A program made the position numbers and the translations under genes. A DNA stretch of 64,000 nt from Streptomyces typhae (lineage in GTDB: Bacteria > Actinomycetota > Actinomycetes > Streptomycetales > Streptomycetaceae), in assembly GCF_009755605.1 (NCBI RefSeq), contig NZ_WPNZ01000024.1, positions 96,853-160,852 on the forward strand, read 5' to 3'. The notes under the pieces are model-generated. The model was given only the letters and a program-made list of their open reading frames with translations. It was not told the origin of the DNA and did not search any database. Shown piece after piece: positions 1 through 8,060 of this stretch; the stretch's first letter is position 1; the number at the start of each line of letters is the position of its first letter.

Positions 1-16
1 GGAAGCGGTCGAGGGC

Positions 17-1066
17 GTGGAAGAGATCGATGGCGTGGAAGCGATCGGGAGCATGGAAGGGGACGAAGGCGTGGGAACGGGGGAGCGGCCGGTGGCAGGC
101 GCGGCCCCGGCGGGGCTCGCCACCGGCGCCGTCGCGCGGATGCTGGGCGTGGCTCCCACCACGCTGCGCTCCTGGGACCGGCGCTACGGCATCGGGCCCG
201 ACCGGCGCGCGGGCACCAAGCACCGGCGCTGGGGCCCCCAGGACATCGCCGTGCTGAAGGAGATGTGCCGGCTCACGTCGTCCGGGGTGCCGCCCGCGGA
301 GGCCGCCCGCGCCGCCTCCCGGGCAGCACCGGACATCACCGCCGGGGACGGACCCCCGGGGGACGGCGTGCCGCCGCGGGGAACGTCCGGCGGCGGCTGG
401 GGCCCGCTGCCCCTCGGGCGGGTCCGGCAGGAGTGCCGGGGCCTGGCACGGGCCGCCGTACGGCTCGACGCGCCCACCGTGGACGCCCTGCTGGACTCCG
501 TGCTCGCCGCGCACGGCCTGGTGACGGCCTGGGACGAGGTGATGATGCCCGCCCTCAGAGCCGTCGGACGCAAGTGGGAGACCTCGGGCGAGCGCTACGT
601 GGAGGTCGAGCACCTGCTGTCCTGGCACATCTCCTCCGCCCTGCGCCGCATCCCGGCCGCGCGCCGCCCGTCCGCGAGCGGTCCGCCCGTCCTCGTCGCG
701 GGCGTCCCCGGCGAGATGCACACCCTGCCCATGGAGGCACTCACCGCGGGCCTCACCGAGGACGGTGTGCCGGTGCGCATGTTCGGTGGCGCCGTGCCGG
801 TGGAGGCCCTCCAGGACGCGGTGCGGCGGGCCGGGCCCGCCGTGGTGGTCCTGTGGTCCCAGTCGCGTACGACGGCGAGCGTCCCCCTGGTCCGGCACCT
901 GGACGCGATCGACTGGGGGGTGCCGGGGGCCCGGAAGAGCGCCCTGGTGACGGTCGCCGGTCCTGGCTGGGCGGGGGCACGGCTGCCCGACGGCGTCGCG
1001 TACCCGCAGAGCCTGGCCGAGGCGCTGGCCCGGGTGCGCGAGTTCTGCGCGCAGGCGAGCGGCTGA
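17..1066 (+). CDS. litR: LitR-type MerR/cobalamin-binding light-responsive regulator
   Basis: Predicted DNA-binding regulator of the adjoining carotenoid and photolyase genes, in the LitR/CarH class that uses adenosylcobalamin as a light-sensing ligand. A MerR-type helix-turn-helix is seen near residues 35-80 (AVARMLGVAPTTLRSWDRRYG). A helical-bundle region near 145-210 contains a W...EH pattern (RKWETSGERYVEVEH). A Rossmann-like B12 domain follows, with a GEMHTLP motif resembling the cobalamin-ligand histidine loop. It converges on the photolyase gene 26 bp away. The frame is open to the left window edge, so the true start could lie outside the window; GTG at 17 is only the first start visible. 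The symbol rests on domain order plus crt linkage. The partner ECF sigma gene litS is not visible here. Confidence 0.85.
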   Translation: MEEIDGVEAIGSMEGDEGVGTGERPVAGAAPAGLATGAVARMLGVAPTTLRSWDRRYGIGPDRRAGTKHRRWGPQDIAVLKEMCRLTSSGVPPAEAARAASRAAPDITAGDGPPGDGVPPRGTSGGGWGPLPLGRVRQECRGLARAAVRLDAPTVDALLDSVLAAHGLVTAWDEVMMPALRAVGRKWETSGERYVEVEHLLSWHISSALRRIPAARRPSASGPPVLVAGVPGEMHTLPMEALTAGLTEDGVPVRMFGGAVPVEALQDAVRRAGPAVVVLWSQSRTTASVPLVRHLDAIDWGVPGARKSALVTVAGPGWAGARLPDGVAYPQSLAEALARVREFCAQASG

Positions 1067-1092
1067 CGGCGGGGCCGCACCGGCGTCCGGAG

Positions 1093-2466
1093 TCAGGACC
1101 GGTCCCTGGCCCGCTGGAAACGGGCGAGGCCCGCGGACAGCTCCAGGAGCGGCTCGGGGTAGTCGTACCCGGCGCGCTCATCGGCGGGGAGTTTCCACGG
1201 CTCGTGCGCCGCGGCGCCTTCGAGGCCCTTCAGTTCGGGCACCCAGTGGCGTACGTACGCGCCGTCCGGGTCGTGGCGCCTGGCCTGGAGGACCGGGTTG
1301 AGCACGCGGTTGGGCCGGGTGTCGTTGCCCGTGCCCGCCACCCACTGCCAGTTGAGCTGGTTGTTGGCGATGTCGCCGTCCACCAGGTGGCGCAGGAAGT
1401 GCCGGGCGCCGACGCGCCAGTCCACGTACAGGGTCTTGGTGAGGAAGCTGGCGACGAGGAGGCGGCCCCGGTTGTGCATCCAGCCCTCGTGGGCGAGCTG
1501 CCGCATCGCGGCGTCGATCACGGGGAAGCCGGTGCGTCCCTCCTTCCAGGCGGCGATGTCGTCGGCGGCCTCGTCCTCGCCGCGCCAGTGGTCGCGCCGG
1601 TCGCGGTAGTCGGCACGGGCCGCCGCGGGGCGGGCCGCGAGTACCTGGTGGTGGAAGTCCCGCCAGCACAACTGCCGTACGAACGCCTCCGCGCCCGCGT
1701 TGTCCTTCTTGCTCGCCCGGTGCACGGCCTCGACGGGCGAGAGGGCACCGAAGTGCAGATGCGGCGAGAGCCGCGAGGTGCGGTCGCCGGGCAGGTCGTC
1801 GTGGCCGTCGGCGTACCCGGCGACGCCCGACCGCAGCCACGCCGTGAGCCGGGACCTGGCCTCGGCCTCGCCGCCCGCGGGCACGCCCGGCGACACGTCC
1901 GGCACGTCGGCGCGGGACGGCACGGCTTCGGAGCCGACGCCGTCCGGGACGCGGACGACGCGCGGCGCGGCGAGCGGCTTCCGCTTCCCCTGCTGCGCCC
2001 AGCGCCTGAAGTACGGCGTGAAGACGGCGAAGTGGTCGTTGCCCGTCGGTGTCACGGCACCCGGCGCGACGGCGGTGACCACGGCGTCGTGGACGTGCAG
2101 GGCGCAGTCCCGCTCCGTGAGGGCGGACCGCAGCCGCTCCTCCCGGCCCTGTGCGTAGCCGCTGACCCCGCCCGCCACGTGCACCGAGCCCGCGCCCGTG
2201 GCGTCGACCACCGCGCAGACCTCGTCGACGACGTCCCCGGACCGGACGACGAGGCGCCCGCCGCGGTCGCGCAGCGCCTCGTCGAGGGCCGTCAGACAGT
2301 CGGCAAGGAAGGCCGACCGGTTGGGCGTGGCGAACCCCGCCGCGTCGATGCGGTCGTCCCGGACGAACAGCGGGACGGTCTCCGCCGCCTCGTCGAGTGC
2401 CGCGCGCAGCGGCGGATGGTCGTGCACCCGCAGGTCAGAGGTGAACAGCACGACCGAGACGTTCAT
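1093..2466 (-). CDS. phr: Deoxyribodipyrimidine photolyase
   Basis: FAD-dependent DNA repair enzyme that uses blue/near-UV light to split cyclobutane pyrimidine dimers. The 457-residue protein has the N-terminal photolyase alpha/beta antenna domain (VVLFTSDLRVHDHPPL at the start) and the helical FAD-binding domain, with the diagnostic LCWRDFHHQ, WMHNRGRL and WQWVAGTGNDTRPNR motifs. Length fits class I photolyases. The ATG at 2466 follows a good AGGAG site 7 bp upstream; in-frame codons further upstream lack a ribosome site. It is transcribed with the Rieske and crt genes and converges with litR, a grouping known from light-induced carotenoid loci, so light induction is likely. Confidence 0.95.
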   Translation of the reverse strand: MNVSVVLFTSDLRVHDHPPLRAALDEAAETVPLFVRDDRIDAAGFATPNRSAFLADCLTALDEALRDRGGRLVVRSGDVVDEVCAVVDATGAGSVHVAGGVSGYAQGREERLRSALTERDCALHVHDAVVTAVAPGAVTPTGNDHFAVFTPYFRRWAQQGKRKPLAAPRVVRVPDGVGSEAVPSRADVPDVSPGVPAGGEAEARSRLTAWLRSGVAGYADGHDDLPGDRTSRLSPHLHFGALSPVEAVHRASKKDNAGAEAFVRQLCWRDFHHQVLAARPAAARADYRDRRDHWRGEDEAADDIAAWKEGRTGFPVIDAAMRQLAHEGWMHNRGRLLVASFLTKTLYVDWRVGARHFLRHLVDGDIANNQLNWQWVAGTGNDTRPNRVLNPVLQARRHDPDGAYVRHWVPELKGLEGAAAHEPWKLPADERAGYDYPEPLLELSAGLARFQRARDRS

Positions 2467-2591
2467 GGCGCTACTCCTGGGACGGACATGTGCGGGGCAC
2501 ATGGGGGAGGGGGAGAGGGAGGTTGATCCGGGCTGGTCAGGGTTGGTCGGTCCGGGGCGGTCGGGGGCGGTCCGGGGGGTGACCGGGTGTG

Positions 2592-2619
2592 TCGGCCTGT
2601 CGGCCTGTCGGCCTGTCGG
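2592..2619. repeat. 8-bp tandem repeat (TCGGCCTG)
   Basis: About three and a half copies of TCGGCCTG lie between the photolyase start and the stop codon of the Rieske gene. The preceding 70 bp are also GGTC/GGGG-rich. No gene is seen in the 153-bp gap. Confidence 0.8.
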
Positions 2620-3669
2620 TCAGTCCGGGAGGCGGCCGCTGCTGCGCAACGCCCAGCGGCGCTCGGCGTACGCGAGGTCGTCGCGCCACAAGCGGCCCGC
2701 CGCGGCCCGCATCAGCGGGCGGAGCAGGGGCGCGGCGGCGCGCGCCGCCGCGAAACCGGGGCGGTCGGAGGTGGCTATGACCGCCTCGACCACGGCGGTT
2801 CGCGGGCGTCCCGCACGGTCCGGGGTGACCGGCGTCGCATGGGACTCGACCACGGAACCCGCTCCCTCGCCCTCTGTGATGTGCATGACCACCGTGCGGG
2901 GTTCGGGCGCCGTGAAGACCGCGCGCACCGGTACCACCATGCGGCTCGCGAGCTTGAACGAGACGTCCACGACGAACGCGTCCTCGTCGCCCTCGCCCTC
3001 GCCCTCGTCACCGTCACGGTCCACGGCGGCGTCCGGACGCGGGGCGCGGGCCACCGTCAGGTCGACGAAGGAGTACGGGTGGAACCAGGCGCCGTGCCAC
3101 GGGTCGAGCCGATTGGCGATCACATCGTCCGGAGCGCACCGGCCGAACCCGGTGTAGACGGCGTGCACCGCTGAGGCGGGCAGCGGCCGGACCGGGACGA
3201 CGGGGCGTTCCGTCGGCGGTTCGCCGCCGACGCGGTCGAGGCGGACCCAGAGCAGGACGCCGTCGTCGTGGCAGGGATATCCGTCCCAACCGGGGAACTC
3301 CCCGCCGTCCAGGGCCAGTCCGTGCCAGTGGCAGACGAGCGTGCCGCACCGCACCGGACTGTCCTTGAGGGGCGCGCCGAGGTGCGGGCAGGCGCCCGAA
3401 CCCGCCCGGAGCCGCCCGTCGGGCCCGCGCCACAGCACGACCTCGACCCCCGAGACCGTACGCCCCAGTGGCCGGTCGGTCCCCAGCTCCCTGGAGGCGC
3501 CGACGACGTACCAATTGCCCGAAGGCCTGCTCCGCGCGCGTTCGAGTGCGCCCTCGATGAGGGCGGGGCGTGCCTCGCGCCAGGTGGGACGCTGCTGCTC
3601 CCAGGCGACGGGGCGGCGACGCAGCCGCAGCGGCGAGAGCCCGCGCCGCGCGGGCCGTTCACGCTTCAT
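2620..3669 (-). CDS. Rieske [2Fe-2S] oxygenase-like protein (DUF5914-like) of the carotenoid operon
   Basis: 349-residue protein with an N-terminal Rieske domain. CPHLGAP and CHWHG (near residues 94-117) supply the two Cys and two His of a [2Fe-2S] cluster. The C-terminal part contains NRLDPWHGAWFHPYSF, which could supply Asp/His ligands for a mononuclear iron, as in Rieske oxygenases. The ATG is preceded by GGAGGGGCC. It lies directly downstream of crtB in the same direction. An acidic, low-complexity insertion (DGDEGEGEGDED) sits in the catalytic part. I infer an oxygenase or redox role in late carotenoid tailoring, but the substrate cannot be read from sequence. Confidence 0.8.
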   Translation of the reverse strand: MKRERPARRGLSPLRLRRRPVAWEQQRPTWREARPALIEGALERARSRPSGNWYVVGASRELGTDRPLGRTVSGVEVVLWRGPDGRLRAGSGACPHLGAPLKDSPVRCGTLVCHWHGLALDGGEFPGWDGYPCHDDGVLLWVRLDRVGGEPPTERPVVPVRPLPASAVHAVYTGFGRCAPDDVIANRLDPWHGAWFHPYSFVDLTVARAPRPDAAVDRDGDEGEGEGDEDAFVVDVSFKLASRMVVPVRAVFTAPEPRTVVMHITEGEGAGSVVESHATPVTPDRAGRPRTAVVEAVIATSDRPGFAAARAAAPLLRPLMRAAAGRLWRDDLAYAERRWALRSSGRLPD

Positions 3670-3770
3670 GGCCCCTCCGTTCGCGCTCGTTCGCGCTTTG
3701 CGGGGCTCGTCGGTCGTGCTTCATGGGCCCCTCCGTTCGCGCTCCGCGAGGCCCGTCGTACGTGCCTCAT
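3667..3770. repeat. Imperfect tandem duplication of the Rieske gene start region
   Basis: Two consecutive units, each beginning CAT and continuing with G(G)GCCCCTCCGTTCGCGCT, occupy 3667-3721 and 3722-3767. Read on the minus strand, each carries a GGAGGGGCC-type ribosome site and an ATGAAGC start. The upstream ATG (3724) opens only about 21 codons before a stop that overlaps the real start of the Rieske gene. Confidence 0.7.
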
Positions 3771-4909
3771 CCGACCCTCCGCGTCGACTCGCCCGCCGGG
3801 GTGCCCGGGGCCCCGCCTGCCGGGACTCCCGGTGTCTCGCCCGCCGGGGTGTCCGCCGCGTGCGTGGTGACGTCCGGTTCGGGGTCCGTGGCACGCCCGG
3901 CGGCACCCCGTACGCCACGTTCGCCCCGCGCACGCACACTCCGTACGCCCCGCAGGGCCCTCGCCCGTACCGGCAGCCCGGCCGCGGCGCGCGCCGCGAG
4001 TGCCGCCGTGAGACCGCGCAGCGCGACACCGGCCCGGCGCCGGCGCGGCACGACCGCCCTGCGGTGCAGCACCGCGTAGCCGTCGGCGGCGACGGCGTCC
4101 AGGATGCCCCCGTACAGCACGAAGGCGGTCCGCACGCACGGCCGTGACACCGGGTCGAGCAGGGCGATGCCGGGGGCGGCGCGCGCGTAGACCCGGCGGG
4201 TGAGCCGCTCCGTCTCCCGCAGTGCCGCCGTGACCCGCCGGTCCGTGCGCCCGGTGGCCCGGCACCACTCGAGGAGCGCGCGGTCGGCGCCGTGCGCGGC
4301 GAGCAGGTCCGCGGGCAGGTAGACCCGGCCGCGGTCGAGGTCCTCGCCCACGTCCCGCAGGAAGTTGGTGAGCTGGAAGGCGACGCCGAGCGAGGCGGCG
4401 CGGGGCGCCGCCTCCTCGCGGGGCACCACCGTGCCGAGGACCGGCAGCATCTGGAGCCCGATCGCGGCGGCCGAGCCCCGCATGTACGCGTACAGGTCGT
4501 CGTACGTCGGATAGTCCGTGACGACGAGGTCGCTGCGCATCGACGCCATGAACTCGTCGAAGAGCGCGGGCGCGATGGCGTACCGGCGCGCGGTGTCGGC
4601 GACGGCGCGGACCACCGCGTGGTCGCTGTGCCCGTGCCGGAGGCCCGCCGACAGGTCCGCGTGCAGGGCCGCGAGCGCGGTGGCGCGCTCCGCGGCCGGC
4701 GCCTCGGTCCCGAGGTCGTCCACGATCTCGTCGGCCCACCGGGCGAAGCCGTACAGGGCGTGCACGGCGGGCCGCCTCTCGACCGGCAGCAGCCGCGTGG
4801 CCAGGAAGTACGTCTTGCCGTGCTGCGCGTTGAGGCGCCGGCAGCGGGTGTAGTCGGCGCGCAGACGGGCATCCGCGATGCCCGCGGCGGTCAGCTCACG
4901 GTCCGTCAC
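3767..4909 (-). CDS. crtB: Phytoene synthase
   Basis: Condenses two geranylgeranyl diphosphates to 15-cis-phytoene, the committed carotenoid step. Of 380 residues, roughly the first 300 form the squalene/phytoene synthase fold, with both aspartate-rich diphosphate/Mg sites: RWADEIVDD near residue 50 and NFLRDVGEDLDRGRVYLP near 180. The GTG start at 4909 overlaps the crtI TGA by four bases (GTGA), which fixes the start and implies translational coupling. The C-terminal tail of about 70 residues is low-complexity, Arg-rich and then TPAGE/GVPAGG-rich. It is not part of the catalytic fold. Confidence 0.95.
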   Translation of the reverse strand: MTDRELTAAGIADARLRADYTRCRRLNAQHGKTYFLATRLLPVERRPAVHALYGFARWADEIVDDLGTEAPAAERATALAALHADLSAGLRHGHSDHAVVRAVADTARRYAIAPALFDEFMASMRSDLVVTDYPTYDDLYAYMRGSAAAIGLQMLPVLGTVVPREEAAPRAASLGVAFQLTNFLRDVGEDLDRGRVYLPADLLAAHGADRALLEWCRATGRTDRRVTAALRETERLTRRVYARAAPGIALLDPVSRPCVRTAFVLYGGILDAVAADGYAVLHRRAVVPRRRRAGVALRGLTAALAARAAAGLPVRARALRGVRSVRARGERGVRGAAGRATDPEPDVTTHAADTPAGETPGVPAGGAPGTPAGESTRRVG

Positions 4910-6462
4910 AGGGTGCCGCCTTTCTCGTACGGGGCCGCGGCCGTCCGCGGGCCGCCGCCCGTGCCGCCGGACCGTGGTCCCGTGACCCGCGCCGCCGCCA
5001 GCTTTCCCGAGATCAGCACGGTCGGCACGCCGACGCCCGGCGTGGTGCCGCAGCCAGCCAGCACGGCGTTCACGGTGCCGCGCACGAGGTTGCGGGGCCG
5101 GAAGGGACCGGTCTGCGAGAAGGTGTGGGCGACGGCGAAGGGCGTGCCCGCCGCATGGCCCTCCGCCGCCCAGTCCACGGGTGTGACCAGGCACTCCTCC
5201 TCGACCGCCGCGGCCACTCCGGGCAGCCCGCGGCGGTCGAGCTCGCCGAGCAGCTCGTCACGGTAGCGGGGCGCGAGCGCCCGCCACTCCTGGGTCCCGG
5301 GGCCGATGTCGGTGTTGGGGCAGGGCGCGAGGACGTACAGGAGGTGGTGGCCCGGTGGCGCGAGCGAGGGGTCCGTCACGGTGGGGTGGGTGATGAGCAG
5401 CGAGGGGTCGCTCATCAGGGTGCCGGAACGGGTGAGTTCGCGGAACGTCTGCTTCCACGCGGCGCCGAAGGACAGGTTGTGGTGGGCGAGTCCGGGCCAG
5501 GAGCGGTCGGTTCCGGCGTGCAGGACGACGGCCGACGGGGAGTGCCGAAGGCGCAGCGGGCGGCGCGGCTCCCGGCCGAGCAGACGGTGGGCGACGGGCA
5601 GGTCGGGGGTGAGGACGACGGCGTCGCACGGGATGCGGCCGTGGTCGGTGATCACCGCGGTGACGCGTTCGCCGGTGCGTTCCAGACGGGTGACGGGGCT
5701 GTCGTAGTGGAACGTGGCGCCCGCGTCGGCCGCCGCGTCGGCCAGTGCGCGGGGGAGGGCGTGCATGCCGCCGCGCGGGAAGTACACCCCGGCGACGGTG
5801 TCCATGTAGGCGATCACGGCGTACGCGGCGAGCGCGCGCTCCGGTGCGACGCCCGCGTACAGCGACTGGAAGGAGAAGACCCGCCGCAGCCGTTCGTCGG
5901 ACAGGAAGCGGCCGATCCGGTGATCGAGGCGGCCGAAGCCGCCGAGCGCCGCGAGACGCGCCAGGTCGGTGGAGAACAGGGCGAACGGCGAGTCGAAGTT
6001 CGTGTCGATGAAGCGCCGCATCTGCACGGCGTACAGCTTCGTCAGCCAGGCCCGCAGATGCCGGTACCCGACCGCCTCGCGGGCGCCCGCGAAGCGTTCC
6101 ACCTCGGTCTCCATCGCGGCGGCGTCGGTGTGCACGTCCAGGGCGGTGCCGTCGGCGAAGCGCGCCCGGTAGGCCGGGTGCAGGGCGAGGAGTTCGAGCC
6201 GGTCGGTGAGCCGCTCGCCGACGGCCGCGAACGCCTCCTCCACCAGGTCGGGCATGGTCAGGACGGTCGGCCCGGTGTCGACGCGGTAGCCGCCGAGCTC
6301 CCGCAGTCCCGCCCGGCCGCCCGGCTGCCCGTGCCGTTCGACGACGGTCACCCTGCGGCCCGCGCCGAGGAGGTGCAGCGTCGCGGAGAGACCGGCGAGA
6401 CCGGCTCCGACCACCACCACGTGGTCGGTCGGGCCGCTCAGGGTGCGCGGTCGCCGCGTCAC
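4906..6462 (-). CDS. crtI: Phytoene desaturase
   Basis: FAD-dependent CrtI-type desaturase converting phytoene to lycopene. The 518-residue protein opens with the dinucleotide-binding motif VVVVGAGLAGLSATLHLLGAG and an ERHGQPGGRA follow-up. It ends with the carotenoid-desaturase signature GCGTTPGVGVPTVLISGK. The GTG start at 6462 overlaps the crtE stop (GTGA), and its own stop overlaps crtB, so crtE-crtI-crtB form a single coupled operon. Length is normal for bacterial CrtI. Confidence 0.96.
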   Translation of the reverse strand: MTRRPRTLSGPTDHVVVVGAGLAGLSATLHLLGAGRRVTVVERHGQPGGRAGLRELGGYRVDTGPTVLTMPDLVEEAFAAVGERLTDRLELLALHPAYRARFADGTALDVHTDAAAMETEVERFAGAREAVGYRHLRAWLTKLYAVQMRRFIDTNFDSPFALFSTDLARLAALGGFGRLDHRIGRFLSDERLRRVFSFQSLYAGVAPERALAAYAVIAYMDTVAGVYFPRGGMHALPRALADAAADAGATFHYDSPVTRLERTGERVTAVITDHGRIPCDAVVLTPDLPVAHRLLGREPRRPLRLRHSPSAVVLHAGTDRSWPGLAHHNLSFGAAWKQTFRELTRSGTLMSDPSLLITHPTVTDPSLAPPGHHLLYVLAPCPNTDIGPGTQEWRALAPRYRDELLGELDRRGLPGVAAAVEEECLVTPVDWAAEGHAAGTPFAVAHTFSQTGPFRPRNLVRGTVNAVLAGCGTTPGVGVPTVLISGKLAAARVTGPRSGGTGGGPRTAAAPYEKGGTL

Positions 6463-7829
6463 CGGGCGTCCCCAGGGCCGAAGTCCGTCGTGGCCCGGTC
6501 GTGCGCGGGCGGCGGTGCGGGCGGCGGTGCGGGCGGTGACGAGGTCGCATGTGGCGGCGGCGCGGGTGATGACGAGATCGCGTGTGGCGGTGGCGCAAGT
6601 GGTGACGAGATCGCGTGTGGCGGCGGTGCGGTCGTGGGGGTCGTCGAGCCCGTTCCCGCGGCTGCGCCGAAGAGCCGGATCAGTCGGTCCGTCACGTGCG
6701 GGGGCGCGGGCACCCGGGCCAGATGGCGGGTGCCCTGGGCCACGAGCCGCTCGATCCTGGTCTCCACCGTCGCGCGGGCCCCCGTGTCGACGAGCGCGGC
6801 GCGCACCCGCTCGAACCGTTCCGGCGTCAGCTCGGGATCGCCGAGGGCGCCGCGCAGGAGCGCGAGCGTGCCGCTGTCCCCCCGCGCCTCGGCGCGGGCC
6901 GTCGCCACGGCGACCAGATACGTGAGTTTGCCGTCCCTGATGTCCTCGCCGCAGGGCTTGCCGCTGGCCCGCGGATCCCCGAAGACCCCCACGAGGTCGT
7001 CCCGCAGCTGGAAGGCGATGCCCGCGCACCGGCCCGCCGAGCAGAGGGCCTCCGTGGTGCGGGCGTCGGCGCCCGCGAGCGCCGCGCCCAGGGCGAGCGG
7101 GCGCTCCACGGTGTACAGCGCGCTCTTCAGACAGGCGATGCGGATCGCCCGCGCGACGGAGCGGCTGCCGTTCGCCTGGCCGTGCAGGTCCAGATACTGG
7201 CCCGCCACCATCTCGGTGCGCATCGACCGCCAGATCTCCAGGACGCGGTGCCGGTGCGGCTCGGCCTGGACGGTCTCCGCCAGGACGTCGTCGGCCCAGG
7301 CGAGCGCCAGATCACCGGCGAGCACGGCGGCGGACGTGCCGAAGGAGGGGCCGACCCGTCCCGCGGTCGGGTCCGGGTCCGGGTACTGGTCCTGGAGGTC
7401 GGCGTGCACGGAGGGCGCGCCCCGGCGCAGCGGCGAGGCGTCCATCACGTCGTCGTGGATCAGCGCGCACGTCTGGATCAGCTCCACCGCGGCGGCGACG
7501 CGCAGCGCGGCCCTGGTGGTGGTGCGCGTGTGCCCGCCCGCCGCGCGCATCCCCCACCACAGGAACCGGGGGCGGATGCGCTTGCCGCCGTCCAGGGTGA
7601 AGTCCACCACACGCCGGGCGACGTCCTCGGCGAACAGCGGGTCGACGGCGGCGGCCTCGGCGGCGCGCCCGCGCAGCACGGCCCTCAGCGTGTCCTCGAC
7701 GGCGCCCACGACATCCGCGTCGACGGCTTCCGCCGAACGGGGCCCGTCGCCGACGCGGCCGTCACCGCCGTGCCGGCCGTGCGTGGACGCACCGGGAGAG
7801 GGGTGCTCCTTGAGTTCGGTGCGGCGCAT
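6459..7829 (-). CDS. crtE: Geranylgeranyl diphosphate synthase
   Basis: Trans-prenyltransferase making the C20 precursor for CrtB. It shows both aspartate-rich motifs: IHDDVMDAS (first, DDxxD) and FQLRDDLVGVFGD (second), as well as GGKRIRP. The ATG at 7829 has GAGGA 6 bp upstream. At 456 residues it is longer than usual. It has an extra N-terminal segment of about 50 residues and a C-terminal tail built of repeated PPPHA[IT]SS units, encoded by a tandem DNA repeat at about 6495-6640. It is the first gene of the minus-strand crt operon and diverges from crtY. Confidence 0.95.
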   Translation of the reverse strand: MRRTELKEHPSPGASTHGRHGGDGRVGDGPRSAEAVDADVVGAVEDTLRAVLRGRAAEAAAVDPLFAEDVARRVVDFTLDGGKRIRPRFLWWGMRAAGGHTRTTTRAALRVAAAVELIQTCALIHDDVMDASPLRRGAPSVHADLQDQYPDPDPTAGRVGPSFGTSAAVLAGDLALAWADDVLAETVQAEPHRHRVLEIWRSMRTEMVAGQYLDLHGQANGSRSVARAIRIACLKSALYTVERPLALGAALAGADARTTEALCSAGRCAGIAFQLRDDLVGVFGDPRASGKPCGEDIRDGKLTYLVAVATARAEARGDSGTLALLRGALGDPELTPERFERVRAALVDTGARATVETRIERLVAQGTRHLARVPAPPHVTDRLIRLFGAAAGTGSTTPTTAPPPHAISSPLAPPPHAISSSPAPPPHATSSPPAPPPAPPPAHDRATTDFGPGDAR

Positions 7830-8060
7830 CGCGCGTCCTCCCAAGACGTTCGTGCTGTTCGGTCGTGCGCTGGTAGTTCCGGTTGAGGGCCCGTCACGGA
7901 TGCAGCAAGCGGCGAAAGGAAGCAGAAGGACGCACCCGATCAGGTCGCTGCATCCGATCGGGGCGATGGCGAGGAATAACTCCGGGGTTCCACGGAAACC
8001 CGCACGGAAACCCACACTGATCTCTGTCGCCACCGCGACAGCCGGGAGCCGGGAGCTGAT
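7830..8060. promoter_or_regulatory. Divergent crtE/crtY control region with 9-bp inverted repeat
   Basis: The 231-bp intergenic region must hold the promoters of both carotenoid operons. It contains a perfect inverted repeat, GGATGCAGC (7898-7906) and GCTGCATCC (7947-7955), with 40 bp between the arms. This is a candidate regulator site, but no consensus is known to me, and no clear -35/-10 pair can be assigned. Confidence 0.5.
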
